This document shows positions 16,682 through 25,441 of a stretch of 64,000 nt of DNA, one piece after another. How positions within the stretch are numbered: the stretch's first letter is position 1; each line of letters starts with the position of its first letter. Source of the DNA: Halorussus sp. MSC15.2. Lineage in GTDB: Archaea; Halobacteriota; Halobacteria; Halobacteriales; Haladaptataceae. The notes below the pieces were generated by a model. It saw only the letters and a list, made by a program, of their open reading frames with translations. It was not told the origin of the DNA and ran no database searches. The translations under genes and the position numbers were made by a program. The stretch spans positions 620,001-684,000 of the forward strand of contig NZ_VSLZ01000003.1 of assembly GCF_010747475.1 (NCBI RefSeq). The letters are read 5' to 3'.

Positions 16682-16691
16682 CAATTATCTG
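16682..16691 (-). promoter_or_regulatory. Promoter region of the PrsW gene
   Basis: The minus strand reads AGATAATTGG here, about 26-35 bases upstream of the start at 16656. Confidence 0.35.
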
Positions 16692-16789
16692 GCTCCTCGA
16701 CCACCTTTGACTCCTTAATTGTGATTATACACCATTAAGACTGGCAGGGGAACGCTTAACAACGTGAACCGACCAGAGAGTTCAACAAG

Positions 16790-16975
16790 ATGACGTACCG
16801 AAGTGAGAGCCGAGGAATCCTGTACACAGCACCGCCGAGCGCCGACGACGACGCGACAGACGAGACGGCCGAAAGCGAACAACCGACCGAGGAGGAACGC
16901 GAGATGCCCGAACTCGACGGGACGAGTGCGACCACCGACGCCAACTGGACCGGCACCGTGCCCGCGGACGACTGA
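16790..16975 (+). CDS. Small acidic protein of unknown function
   Basis: A 61-residue, very acidic protein starting MTYRSESRGILYTAPP, followed by a Glu/Asp/Thr-rich stretch and ending TGTVPADD. There is no membrane helix, Cys or recognised domain. The start ATG is preceded by AT-rich sequence at 16720-16740 that may hold the promoter. Codon use looks like that of its neighbours, so it is probably real but could be a chance frame. Confidence 0.5.
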   Translation: MTYRSESRGILYTAPPSADDDATDETAESEQPTEEEREMPELDGTSATTDANWTGTVPADD

Positions 16976-17087
16976 GACCGGCCGACCGCGACCGAGAATC
17001 AGCCGAGCGCGCGACCGACGGAGACCGACCCCGTCTCTTCTCGCCCGAATCGCTACACCGAAGGGAGCGCCGCCCGACCGTACTCGT

Positions 17088-17462
17088 ATGAGCCTCGACC
17101 CCCGCGTGCGCCGGGCGCTCCGCGACGCCGGCGTCTCCGAAGAGACGCTTCGAGAGGCGGCCGACGCCGCGACGGCGGACGCCGAACGCACGGCCGAACA
17201 GTTGGAGTCGTTCTTCGAGGACCGCGAGGTCGTCTACTCCGACATGGACCTGACCCACAGCAGCGACGAGTACCCCGAACACGCGGTCGAGTACGCCGAC
17301 CTGTTCACCCACAGCGAGGACGTCCGCGGGTGGCTTCGGTTCGACTCGTGGGGCGTCTACGTCGAGGGCGGCCGAGTGCTGAGCGACGAGGTGGTCGAGT
17401 TGACCCTCGGCCCGACGATTCACGAGCGAGTGCGGTTCGCCACCGCCCGCGAGGAGCTATGA
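17088..17462 (+). CDS. Conserved haloarchaeal protein (DUF7532-like)
   Basis: A 124-residue soluble acidic protein starting MSLDPRVRRALRDAG. The conserved-looking centre is VYSDMDLTHSS ... EYPEHAVEYADLF ... VRGWLRFDSWGVYVEGG. From memory this is the haloarchaeal family DUF7532. Its TGA overlaps the ATG of the FAU-1 gene by four bases (ATGA), so the two are translationally coupled. A role linked to the FAU-1 RNase is a fair inference. No catalytic motif is seen. Confidence 0.75.
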   Translation: MSLDPRVRRALRDAGVSEETLREAADAATADAERTAEQLESFFEDREVVYSDMDLTHSSDEYPEHAVEYADLFTHSEDVRGWLRFDSWGVYVEGGRVLSDEVVELTLGPTIHERVRFATAREEL

Positions 17463-18906
17463 GCAACGTCCGGATTCGCGGTATCTACACCACCGCGCTG
17501 ACCGAACGCCTCCGCGAAGCGTTCGACGTCGTGCAGGCCTCTCCACCCATCCGACGGCGCTTCGACGCGACGTTCTCCGGCGAGGAGTACGACGCCAGCG
17601 TCGAGACCACCGACGACCGTCAGGGCGTGGGGATTGTCGGCGACCCCGAGGCGGTCGGGGCGGTGGCAGACGACCTCGCCGACCTCGGCATCGACACGTT
17701 CCGGTGGTCGGACCCGACCCGCGCGGGGCCGTCTTCGACGCCGTCGTCACCGACACCCTCGGCGGCGGCGCAGTCGTGGACCTCGGCGACCGCGAGGGCT
17801 ACCTCTCGTTCGGGGCGACCGACCGCCGAATCGACGAGGGCGACCGCGTCCGGGTGCAGGTCCGCGACCCCGTCGCGCCGTGGGCCGACCGCCGACCCGG
17901 CCTCGGCACCGAGACGCAGGCGTTCGGCGGGGTCGTCAGCCTCTCGAAGGGTATCGACAAGGTGGTCGCCCGAGGTGACGACGCGACTCAGACCGAACTC
18001 GCGCGGACGACCGAGATGCTCTCGACCGACGTGCCCGACGACTGGGGCATCCGCTGGGAGTACGCCGCCGAAGACGCGAGTCTGACCGCGATGGACGACG
18101 CCCTCGGGAAAGCGGTCTCTCGGGCCGAGACCATGGACGCCGCGCTCGCGGACGCGCCCGACTCGCCCGAGGACGCGGACCGCGGGGACCTCCCGCGGCG
18201 ACTCGCCGCGCCCGAGGCGACGGCGTGGCTCTGGTTCGGCCGGGAGTCCCGGTTCGCCGTGGACGCCGAGCGCCGGGCCGTCACGACCACCATGCCGGGC
18301 CACCACCGGGTGAAGGCCGCCCACGACTCGGCCAGCACCGCGGTCGATTTCGTGGAGGACCTCTGGGCGGACGTGGGCGCGGCGGGCGGCGACGCTGACG
18401 ACGAGTTCCCCGTGGGCGCGACGCTCCGGCAGTTCGGCCCCGCGGACGGCGACCGCCTCGAAATCCACCACGGCAAGCCAGACGGCCGGTGCTTCTCGCT
18501 CGGTCGCGGCGAAGTCACCGAGTTCGACCCCGGCGAGGGGAAGGCCACGGTCCGGCGCGAGATGTCGGGCCGCGGGACCTACGACGCGCTGGGGACGCCC
18601 CGCGAAGCGGGCGACGTGGCGGTCACTAAGTTCCGCGAGGGCCGGTGGTGGTACCCCACGGTCTACCGGGGCGAGGACGGCGAGAAGAAGGGGACGTACG
18701 TCAACGTCTGCACGCCCGTCGAACTGTTCCCCGACGCCGCGCGCTACGTGGACCTCCACGTGGACGTGGTGAAGTCACCCGGGGGCGCGGTCGAGCGCGT
18801 GGACGACGACGAACTCGACGCGGCCGTCGAAATCGGACACGTCTCGGCGGAACTGGCCGAGAAGGCGCGGAGCGTCGCGAGTAGCGTAGAGCGGGCGTTA
18901 CAGTAG
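17459..18906 (+). pseudogene. FAU-1-type ribonuclease with DUF402 domain, one frameshift
   Basis: The first frame from the ATG at 17459 encodes the N-terminal domain (MSNVRIRGIYTTALTERL ... IDTFRWSDPT). From about 17717-17730 the sequence continues in another frame (RGAVFDAVVTDTLGGGAVVDLG, an S1-like segment) to the TAG at 18904-18906, with the C-terminal DUF402 region (HHGKPDGRCFSL ... GTYVNVCTPVELF ... YVDLHVDVV). The break lies at CCCGCGCGGGG: removing one CG dinucleotide gives a perfect family reading, DPTRGAVFDA. FAU-1 proteins bind AU-rich RNA and act as RNases in archaea. Repaired length is about 481 residues, normal for the family. Confidence 0.82.
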
Positions 18907-18917
18907 AAGCGCGGGCG

Positions 18918-19274
18918 TCAGCGCGTGAGTTTCTCCCGACTGACCTTCACGCCGGTCGGGGTGACGAGAATCTGGTCGTCGCCCTTCTGGACGATGTCGC
19001 CGTCCACCTCGCGGGCGACCTGCTGGAGTTCGTTGGTGATGCGTTCGACCGTGGTGTCCTCGGTTCGGAGACGCGTGATGTCGGCGACGACGAGGTCGCC
19101 GTCGTAGATAGCGTCCTTGATGGCGATTACGTCCTGCTGGCCCTGTATCTCGGCGATGTGGACCTGCATCGCGGCGTCGCTCGACGCCGTGTCGAAATCG
19201 TCGAGGTTGAGTTCCACGTAGTCCTCGGCGGTGTGCGCGTCGCGGTCGCCGAGAATTTTGCTCATGAAGCCCAT
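18918..19274 (-). CDS. sepF: Cell division protein SepF
   Basis: A 118-residue protein. The N-terminal MGFMSKILGD can form the amphipathic helix that tethers SepF to the membrane, a short linker (DYVELNLDDFD) follows, and residues 36-118 are the SepF/DUF552 fold (VHIAEIQGQQDVIAIKDAIYDGDLVVADI). Archaeal SepF is the membrane anchor of the FtsZ division ring. Length is normal and the gene is complete. It is convergent with the FAU-1 gene. Confidence 0.93.
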   Translation of the reverse strand: MGFMSKILGDRDAHTAEDYVELNLDDFDTASSDAAMQVHIAEIQGQQDVIAIKDAIYDGDLVVADITRLRTEDTTVERITNELQQVAREVDGDIVQKGDDQILVTPTGVKVSREKLTR

Positions 19275-19295
19275 AGGGGAATGGGCCGAGCGAGA

Positions 19296-19303
19296 CCGTA
19301 TAG
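19296..19303 (-). promoter_or_regulatory. TATA box of sepF
   Basis: Minus strand CTATACGG, 22-29 bases upstream of the sepF start at 19274. Confidence 0.5.
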
Positions 19304-19392
19304 TTCTTACGTCAGACGGAAGTTAGTCGTGTCTCATCCCCCGACAGGTAAAATAACCTACCGGATTCGTAATATTATGTGTATTATGGAAA

Positions 19393-19400
19393 CACTTAAC
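19393..19400 (+). promoter_or_regulatory. TATA box of halolysin gene 1
   Basis: CACTTAAC ends 26 bases before the ATG at 19426, within an AT-rich stretch (19358-19420). Confidence 0.45.
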
Positions 19401-19425
19401 ATGAGACCGCGTATCTTTCCGCCAG

Positions 19426-21159
19426 ATGGTAGATAATCACAAGGGTATTTCGAGGCGCAACGTCCTGAAGGTAGCGGGGAGTTCGGTCGCGGCGGCGGGG
19501 ACGGCGGGTCTCGGGACCGCGAGCGGGCAGGTCGAGGTCAACGTCGGGTTCGCCTCCGAGCGCGGCCGCCAGATGGCGCTCGCCGAGGCCGATGAGACGG
19601 TCCGGGAGTTCAGTTCCATCGACGCGCTGACGCTCCGCCTGCCACGGCAGGCGGCGCAAGCGCTCGAATCGAATCCCAACGTCCGCTACGTCGAGCGGAA
19701 CGGTCGGATGCACGCGCTCGCCCAGACCCTGCCGTGGGGAATCGACCGCGTGGACGCCGACGTGGCCCACTCCAACGGCGAGACCGGTAACGGCGCCGAC
19801 ATCGCCATCCTCGACACGGGCATCGACTCCGACCACCCCGACCTGCAGGCCAACCTCGGCACCGGCAAGGCGTTCGTCACGTGTAACGGGTGTAACGAGT
19901 CGTGGGACGACGACAACGACCACGGGACGCACTGCGCCGGCATCGCCGACGCGGTCGACAACACCGAAGGCGTCGTCGGCGTCTCGACCGAGGCCACCCT
20001 CCACGCCGTGAAGGTCCTCGACTCCAGCGGGGGCGGGACGTTCTCGGACATCGCGGCGGGCGTCGAGTACGTCGCCGACCAAGGCTGGGACGTCGCCAGT
20101 CTGAGCCTCGGCGGGAGTTCCGGGTCCTCCACGCTCCACGACGCGGTGCAGTACGCCCAGAGCAACGGCGTGCTGGTGGTCGCGGCGGCGGGCAACTCCG
20201 GTCCGTGTTCGGACTGCGTCGGCTATCCCGCGGCCTACTCCGAAGTAATCGCGGTCGGGTCCACCGACAGCGACGACAGCCTGTCGAGTTTCTCCTCGAC
20301 CGGCCCGGAGGTCGAAATCGCGGCACCCGGCGGGAGCATCTACTCGACGATTCCCGGCGGCTACGACACCTTCTCGGGCACCTCGATGGCCTGTCCGCAC
20401 GTCGCGGGCGCGGCCGGTCAGTTGATGGCCGACGGCGCGTCCAACGCCGAGGCGCGCGACACGCTGACGAGCACGGCCGAAGATATCGGTCTCGCGTCGA
20501 ACGAGTCCGGGTCGGGCCTGCTCGACGTGGAGGCCGCGCTCGGCGGCGGTGGCGGGAGCGACCCGAGCGTCGCGGTCTCGACGGGGAGCGCCTCGAACGT
20601 CGGGACGTCGTCGGCCACGCTGAGCGGCGACCTGACGGACCTCGGCGGCGCGTCCTCGGCCGACGTGTACTTCGAGTACGGCGAGAGCGGCACGTCGCTC
20701 GACAGCACGACGAGTACCCAGACCCTCTCGGCGACCGGGAACTTCAGCGCGGACGTGTCCGGTCTCAGCGGCGGCACGGACTACGACTTCCGCGCTGTCG
20801 CGAACGCCAGCGACGGCGACACCGACACCGGGAGCGGCGTCACGTTCACCACGGGGAGTTCCGGCGGGAGCGGCCCGGCTATCGACTCGCTCGGCATCAA
20901 CAACCGGAGCAACGGCGGGTGGGCGCGCTTCGAGGTCAGTTGGAGCGTCTCGGACGCCGACGGCGACCTCGCCTCGGTCGACCTCACGCTGGCCCAGTCC
21001 TCGACGGTCGATTCGTCGAGTACGTCGGTCAGCGGTTCCAGCGCGTCCGGGTCGGACCGACTGCAGGAGAAGAAGGGCAGCGGTTCCTACGACGTGACCG
21101 TCACCGTCACGGACTCGCAGGGCAACACCGCCAGTCGGACCGAGACCGTCTCGGCCTGA
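19426..21159 (+). CDS. Halolysin-like subtilase (S8), exported, with C-terminal beta domains
   Basis: A 577-residue secreted serine protease. It has a Tat signal SRRNVLKVAGSSVAAAG (residues 9-25), then an inhibitor-type propeptide to about residue 100 (ending VRYVERNG). The catalytic domain runs from about 104 to 375 with Asp in AILDTGIDSDHPD, His in NDHGTHCAGI and Ser in SGTSMACPHVAG. After a Gly linker comes a fibronectin-III-like domain (about 385-475) and a PKD-like end domain (DVTVTVTDSQGNTASR). Extra cysteines (CNGCNESW) not found in the second copy lie near the His. It should mature by autocleavage outside the cell. It is tandem to a paralogue at 21312. Confidence 0.95.
   Translation: MVDNHKGISRRNVLKVAGSSVAAAGTAGLGTASGQVEVNVGFASERGRQMALAEADETVREFSSIDALTLRLPRQAAQALESNPNVRYVERNGRMHALAQTLPWGIDRVDADVAHSNGETGNGADIAILDTGIDSDHPDLQANLGTGKAFVTCNGCNESWDDDNDHGTHCAGIADAVDNTEGVVGVSTEATLHAVKVLDSSGGGTFSDIAAGVEYVADQGWDVASLSLGGSSGSSTLHDAVQYAQSNGVLVVAAAGNSGPCSDCVGYPAAYSEVIAVGSTDSDDSLSSFSSTGPEVEIAAPGGSIYSTIPGGYDTFSGTSMACPHVAGAAGQLMADGASNAEARDTLTSTAEDIGLASNESGSGLLDVEAALGGGGGSDPSVAVSTGSASNVGTSSATLSGDLTDLGGASSADVYFEYGESGTSLDSTTSTQTLSATGNFSADVSGLSGGTDYDFRAVANASDGDTDTGSGVTFTTGSSGGSGPAIDSLGINNRSNGGWARFEVSWSVSDADGDLASVDLTLAQSSTVDSSSTSVSGSSASGSDRLQEKKGSGSYDVTVTVTDSQGNTASRTETVSA
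19721..19870 (+). repeat. Near-identical segment shared with halolysin gene 2
   Basis: These 150 bases match 21607-21756 with two mismatches (both single-base) and encode the start of the catalytic domain through the Asp motif. Flanking coding sequence is much less alike. Confidence 0.85.
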
Positions 21160-21276
21160 GCGGCGGTCGTCGAACCTCCTCCGCGACTTCGTCACCGAAG
21201 ATGCACGACCCCTATCGCCGCGATTCGCGGTTCCGAGATATTATTCTAGATAATTTAATTGCATCTATCCTAGAAA

Positions 21277-21284
21277 ATTATTAA
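21277..21284 (+). promoter_or_regulatory. TATA box of halolysin gene 2
   Basis: ATTATTAA ends 27 bases before the ATG at 21312, within an AT-rich intergenic stretch (21235-21300). Confidence 0.5.
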
Positions 21285-21311
21285 GTAGTAGAAATCTCTT
21301 GTACTTTATGC

Positions 21312-22892
21312 ATGCCAGACAATGACAACGGAGTTTCGAGGCGTAACGTACTGAAGATTGCCGGCGGGTCCGTCGCGGCGACCGGAATGGCCAGCCTCGC
21401 CGGTGCCACGGGGAAGGTCGAGGTCAACGTCGGGTTCCGCGGCGACGACGCGCGCCGGGCCGCACTCAGCGCCGCGGGCGGCGTGGTCCGCGAGTTCGAT
21501 TCGCTCGACGTCATGACCATCCGCGCGTCGGCGAAGGCCGCGAAGGCCCTCGAAAGGCGCAAGGGCGTGCGCTACGTCGAGCGGAACGGAACCGTTCACG
21601 CCCACGCCCAGACCCTGCCGTGGGGAATCGACCGCGTGGACGCCGACGTGGTCCACTCCAACGGCGAGACCGGTAACGGCGCGGACATCGCCATCCTCGA
21701 CACGGGCATCGACTCCGACCACCCCGACCTGCAGGCCAACCTCGGCACCGGCAAGGACTTCAGCGGCAAGGGGTCGTGGGAGGACGGCAACGGTCACGGG
21801 ACCCACTGCGCAGGTATCGCCGATGCCGTCAACAACTCCGAGGGCGTCGTCGGCGTCTCGACCGAGGCCACCCTCCACGCGGGGAAGGTGCTGGACGACA
21901 GCGGGAGCGGGTCGTTCTCGAACGTCGCGGCGGGCATCGAGTGGGCCGCCGACCAAGGCTACGACGTCGCCAGTCTGAGCCTCGGCGGGAGTTCCGGGTC
22001 GTCCACCATCAAGGACGCCGTCGATTACGCGTACAACAACGGCGTCCTCGTGGTCTCGTCCGCGGGCAACTCCGGTCCGTGTTCGGACTGCGTCGGCTAT
22101 CCCGCCGCCTACAGCAACGCCGTGGCGGTCTCCTCCACCGACAGCGACGACTCGCTGTCGAGTTTCTCCTCGACCGGTCCGGAAGTCGAACTCGCCGCGC
22201 CCGGCGGGAGCATCTACTCGACGTACAACGACGGTGGGTACAACACCCTCTCGGGCACCTCGATGGCCTGCCCGCACGTCTCGGGCGCGGGTGCCCAACT
22301 CATGGCTAACGGCGCGACCAACACCGAGGCCCGGAGCACGCTCCAGCAGACGGCCGAGGACATCGGTCTCGCCAGCAACGAGCAGGGGTACGGCCTGCTC
22401 GACGTGGAGGCCGCGGTCAACGGTGGCGGCGGCGGCGGTGGCGGCGACTGCCTCGACGCCACCAAGTGGCCCGCCGGAACCGGGTCGAGCGGTGCCGAGA
22501 ACATCGACACCGTGGGCTTCGGCGGCCAGTTCTCGAAGAGTTCGGCCGACAACGCCTACGAGGACTTCACCTGCGCGGGTCCCATCACGGTCAGTCCGGG
22601 CGGGTCGTTCGACGTCTCGCTCGACTACTCGGACGGCGGGTACGACAGCCACTACGCCAACGTCTACGTGGACTGGGACCAGAACGAGGACTGGTCCACC
22701 GCGACCGAGACCCAGATAATGGCGAACGTGAGCGACGACGCGTCCACCTACACGGCGACGGTGGACGTGCCGAGCGACGCCCCGACCGGCCAGACGCTCG
22801 TTCGGGTCCGTCTGAGTTGGAACGACTTCGCCGGTCCCTCGGCCACGGGCGAGTACGGCGAGGTCAACGACTTCACCGTCGAAGTCCAGTAG
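21312..22892 (+). CDS. Halolysin-like subtilase (S8) with GEVED-type C-terminal domain
   Basis: A 526-residue paralogue of the preceding protease. It has a Tat signal VSRRNVLKIAGGSVAATG, a propeptide to VRYVERNG (about residue 92), and a catalytic domain with Asp in ILDTGIDSDHPD, His in GHGTHCAGI and Ser in SGTSMACPHVSG. After a poly-Gly linker the C-terminus has a different domain from copy 1: YANVYVDWDQNEDW and GEYGEVNDFTVEV, the pattern of the GEVED family of surface-binding beta domains. An ATG four bases upstream (21308) is out of frame. The gene has its own TATA box, so the two proteases can be expressed separately. Confidence 0.95.
   Translation: MPDNDNGVSRRNVLKIAGGSVAATGMASLAGATGKVEVNVGFRGDDARRAALSAAGGVVREFDSLDVMTIRASAKAAKALERRKGVRYVERNGTVHAHAQTLPWGIDRVDADVVHSNGETGNGADIAILDTGIDSDHPDLQANLGTGKDFSGKGSWEDGNGHGTHCAGIADAVNNSEGVVGVSTEATLHAGKVLDDSGSGSFSNVAAGIEWAADQGYDVASLSLGGSSGSSTIKDAVDYAYNNGVLVVSSAGNSGPCSDCVGYPAAYSNAVAVSSTDSDDSLSSFSSTGPEVELAAPGGSIYSTYNDGGYNTLSGTSMACPHVSGAGAQLMANGATNTEARSTLQQTAEDIGLASNEQGYGLLDVEAAVNGGGGGGGGDCLDATKWPAGTGSSGAENIDTVGFGGQFSKSSADNAYEDFTCAGPITVSPGGSFDVSLDYSDGGYDSHYANVYVDWDQNEDWSTATETQIMANVSDDASTYTATVDVPSDAPTGQTLVRVRLSWNDFAGPSATGEYGEVNDFTVEVQ
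21607..21756 (+). repeat. Near-identical segment shared with halolysin gene 1
   Basis: Second copy of the 150-base segment at 19721-19870; see that entry. Confidence 0.85.
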
Positions 22893-23024
22893 AGCGCGCG
22901 AGAGCGGTCCGAGGAACCCGCTCCACGTCTCCGCGGTCGGCGTCCGGTCCCGACAGGCGGCGATGGTGCGGCGCGACCTTCCGCAAGACCGAACTTTTTG
23001 CCGCGTCGCGTTCTCCGTCGGAGT

Positions 23025-23762
23025 ATGACGTTCAGCATCTGCGTCCGCGAGGAGTACGAGGACGACGACGGGAACGACCAGACCAGATTCGGCGTGGCGG
23101 TCACGACCCGCCTGCCCGCGGTCGGGACGCTCTGTCCGTTCGCCAGCGAGAACGGTGCGGTCGCGACCCAGAGCCTCGTCAACGTCGAACTCGGCCGGAA
23201 GGGCGTCGAGTACCTCGACGACGGTCTCGCCGTCGAAGACGCCCTCCAGTCGCTGCTCAACGCCGACGAGGGCGCACCCCAACGCCAACTTCACGGGGTC
23301 GATGCCGAGGGCACCTTCGCCTTCTCGGGCGAGGAGTGCAAGGGCTGGTACGGCCACGTCGAGCGCGACGACTTCACCGTCGCGGGCAACCTCTTGACCG
23401 GCGAGTCGGTAGTGGAGGCGACCGCCGACGCCTACGAGGAGTCGCGCGGGTCGGACGCACCACTCGCCGAGCGACTCGTGGACGCACTCGAAGCGGGCCA
23501 CGCCGAGGGCGGGGACAAGCGTGAGGAACTCCACGTCCAGAGCGCGGCCCTGCTCGTGGAGACCACCGAGGACCGCGAGATGGAACCGTACTACGACGAC
23601 CTCCGCGTGGACGCGACCGAGACCCCCATCGCGGACCTGCGCGAGACCTTCGAACTCGCCGAGGAGGGCTTCGAGATGGCGGTCGAGCGCTACGAGGAGG
23701 CCTACGAGGACGACGAGATGGAGGCCGCGGACGACAGCGACGACGGGGACGCGGCCGAGTAG
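23025..23762 (+). CDS. DUF1028 domain-containing protein
   Basis: A 245-residue protein starting MTFSICVREEYEDDDG. The DUF1028 pattern is clear: FGVAVTTRLPAVGTLCPF, VATQSLVNVELGRKGVEYL and FAFSGEECKGWYGH ... FTVAGNLLTG. The family has an Ntn-hydrolase-like fold and is seen beside peptide and amidohydrolase genes; its reaction is not firmly known. The C-terminal 45 residues are very acidic. The ATG at 23025 gives the normal N-terminal strand. It follows the two proteases, which may or may not be meaningful. Confidence 0.88.
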   Translation: MTFSICVREEYEDDDGNDQTRFGVAVTTRLPAVGTLCPFASENGAVATQSLVNVELGRKGVEYLDDGLAVEDALQSLLNADEGAPQRQLHGVDAEGTFAFSGEECKGWYGHVERDDFTVAGNLLTGESVVEATADAYEESRGSDAPLAERLVDALEAGHAEGGDKREELHVQSAALLVETTEDREMEPYYDDLRVDATETPIADLRETFELAEEGFEMAVERYEEAYEDDEMEAADDSDDGDAAE

Positions 23763-23766
23763 AGCC

Positions 23767-24369
23767 GTGTCACGGTCGGGGTCGGGGTCAGGGACGAGGA
23801 CGGGGACTTACCCGCGACACGCCGGAGTTGCCGGTGGCGCGGGCGTCGCGGGCGGTCTGCTCTGGGCGGCGCTGGTGGTGGTGACGTTCGCGGCCGACCG
23901 CGGCGTCACCTCCTTGCTCTGGTACGGGACGCTGGACGCGGTCACGCCGCTCGCACTCGCGCTGATGGGCGCGGGTCTCGCGGGGTACCGCGCCCGAACG
24001 AGACCGGCGTGGGGACTGCTAGCGACCGCGGGGTTCGCCGTCTTCGGCGCGGGACTCCTCGGCGCGTTCGCGGGGGCCACCGCCTACGTCGCCGGAGAGA
24101 TTCTGGCGGGGTGGACCGTCTCGGTGTGGGCGTACTCGCTCGCGCTGGTCGGCGCGACGACGTTCGGTCTCGGACTGCTGCGGGCCGGAGTCGAACCGCG
24201 GGCGGGCGCGGGACTGCTCGCCGGGTCCCTCCCCGTGGGAACGGCGGTATCGCTGTCGCTCGCGGTCTCGGGCGTCGTTCCGGACGAGGCGGTCGTGCCG
24301 GTCGTGCCGGGCGTGCTGCTGGGCGTCGGCGTCGCGGCGCTCGGGTGGTGGGCGTGGCGAAGCGAGTAG
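23767..24369 (+). CDS. Membrane protein of unknown function, about six helices
   Basis: A 200-residue, Gly/Ala-rich hydrophobic protein read from the GTG at 23767, four bases after the DUF1028 stop. It starts VSRSGSGSGTRTGTYPRH and has about six membrane helices (for example GLLWAALVVVTFAA, GLLATAGFAVFGAGLL, AYSLALVGATTFGLGL). No family is recognised. The close spacing suggests cotranscription with DUF1028. The exact start is uncertain because no ATG is available near the first helix. Confidence 0.6.
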   Translation: MSRSGSGSGTRTGTYPRHAGVAGGAGVAGGLLWAALVVVTFAADRGVTSLLWYGTLDAVTPLALALMGAGLAGYRARTRPAWGLLATAGFAVFGAGLLGAFAGATAYVAGEILAGWTVSVWAYSLALVGATTFGLGLLRAGVEPRAGAGLLAGSLPVGTAVSLSLAVSGVVPDEAVVPVVPGVLLGVGVAALGWWAWRSE

Positions 24370-24450
24370 CTGTGCGGGCGAAACAAGCGTAATCACCGCG
24401 AGCGAGGAATTCGCCGCAGGCGGAGTCCCGAGCGCAGGAGACGGTCGTTT

Positions 24451-24930
24451 CTAGACGTTGAACTCGTAGAGTTCGTCGCCGACGTGGTGGACCGACGAGA
24501 CGACCTTCCCCTCGTCGCCCACCATGTCGTCGCCGGAGGTCTTCGCCCGGCCGACGGCCAGCACCTTGCCGTGGGACTCCTCGGCGATGGCGACGAGGTC
24601 GCCCGCCGAGATGTCGTCGTCGGCCTCCACGATGCCGGGACGCATCACGTCCGCGCCGTCGCTGACGAACGAGACCGCGCCCGCGTCCACGGTGACGACG
24701 CGGGTCTGGGGCGGGTACTGGTTCGCGCCGCGGACCGTCAGGAACGGTTCGTCCTCGTAGTAGAGGACCGCGGGGTCGCCGTCCACGAGGACGAGGTCGA
24801 ACTCCGAGTCCTCCAGTTCCACGAGTTCGTACGTGTCGGCGTCCAACTCGACGCCGAGTCGGTCGGCGAGTCGCTGCTCGATGTCGCCCACCTCGTCGCT
24901 CCGGAGGTGGTGGCGAGACTTGACTTCCAT
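24451..24930 (-). CDS. PUA domain RNA-binding protein (pre-PUA + PUA)
   Basis: A 159-residue protein starting MEVKSRHHLRSDEVGDIEQRL. The first 70 residues look like the pre-PUA (DUF1947-type) domain with LVLVDGDPAVLYYEDEPFLTVRG. Residues 80-159 are a PUA domain with VVTVDAGAVSFVSDGADVMRPGI and SHGKVLAVGRAKTSGDDM. Archaeal members resemble the MCT-1/Tma20 group tied to translation and ribosome work. The ATG at 24928-24930 is chosen; sequence upstream of it in the same frame is antisense to the next gene. Confidence 0.88.
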   Translation of the reverse strand: MEVKSRHHLRSDEVGDIEQRLADRLGVELDADTYELVELEDSEFDLVLVDGDPAVLYYEDEPFLTVRGANQYPPQTRVVTVDAGAVSFVSDGADVMRPGIVEADDDISAGDLVAIAEESHGKVLAVGRAKTSGDDMVGDEGKVVSSVHHVGDELYEFNV

Positions 24931-25027
24931 ACCCACACGTGTGTCGTTTCGGGGCTTAATACTCTCGCCTTTCGCGCGGAGCGCGGTTTCAGATAAAGGT
25001 AAAAGCCCACCGGTCATACTCCCACCC

Positions 25028-25324
25028 ATGAAGGCAAAGCGGGAGTACCGCGAGCGCGACGAGGTCGAAGTCGCGGTACTCGACGCTCTCGTCGACCGGA
25101 ACGAAGAGGGCATGACCGTCTTCGAGATTCGCTCGCACGTCGAAAGCGACATCGACGAACTGGAGACCGCCCTCGCCAACCTCAAGGAAGACGACCTCAT
25201 CACCGCCGACGAGACCGACCACCGGACGCTCATCAGACCCGACGAACGGGTGATTCCGGACCCCGACGAGGAGGTCGAAGAGCCGTCGTTCGTGGACAGA
25301 ATCATCGACCGACTGCCGCTCTGA
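25028..25324 (+). CDS. Conserved haloarchaeal protein (DUF6432-like), winged-helix-like
   Basis: A 98-residue protein starting MKAKREYRERDEVEVAVLDAL. The predicted helices 'EVAVLDALVDRNEEGMTVFEIRSHV' and 'DELETALANLKEDDLI' followed by a beta hairpin look like a small winged-helix domain. From memory it matches DUF6432. It is divergent from the PUA gene across 97 bases, so a shared control region is likely. It may act as a regulator, but no target is visible. Confidence 0.78.
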   Translation: MKAKREYRERDEVEVAVLDALVDRNEEGMTVFEIRSHVESDIDELETALANLKEDDLITADETDHRTLIRPDERVIPDPDEEVEEPSFVDRIIDRLPL

Positions 25325-25441
25325 GTCGTCGTTCTCGGCGTCGTTCGCGACTCGAATCCGGAAGGCGAGCGCAGCGAACGTCCCCTCGCTGTTCCGAATT
25401 CCGACCCTTTAATCCCGTCCCGTCCCGAGTTCGACGTAGAA

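Noticed and set aside
19396-21195. Long minus-strand frame opposite halolysin 1
   Set aside because: Antisense shadow; the plus strand carries a complete Tat subtilase.
22428-22446. GGCGGC repeat as CRISPR or microsatellite
   Set aside because: It encodes the poly-Gly linker of halolysin 2. No CRISPR-like array of spaced repeats was seen anywhere in the window.
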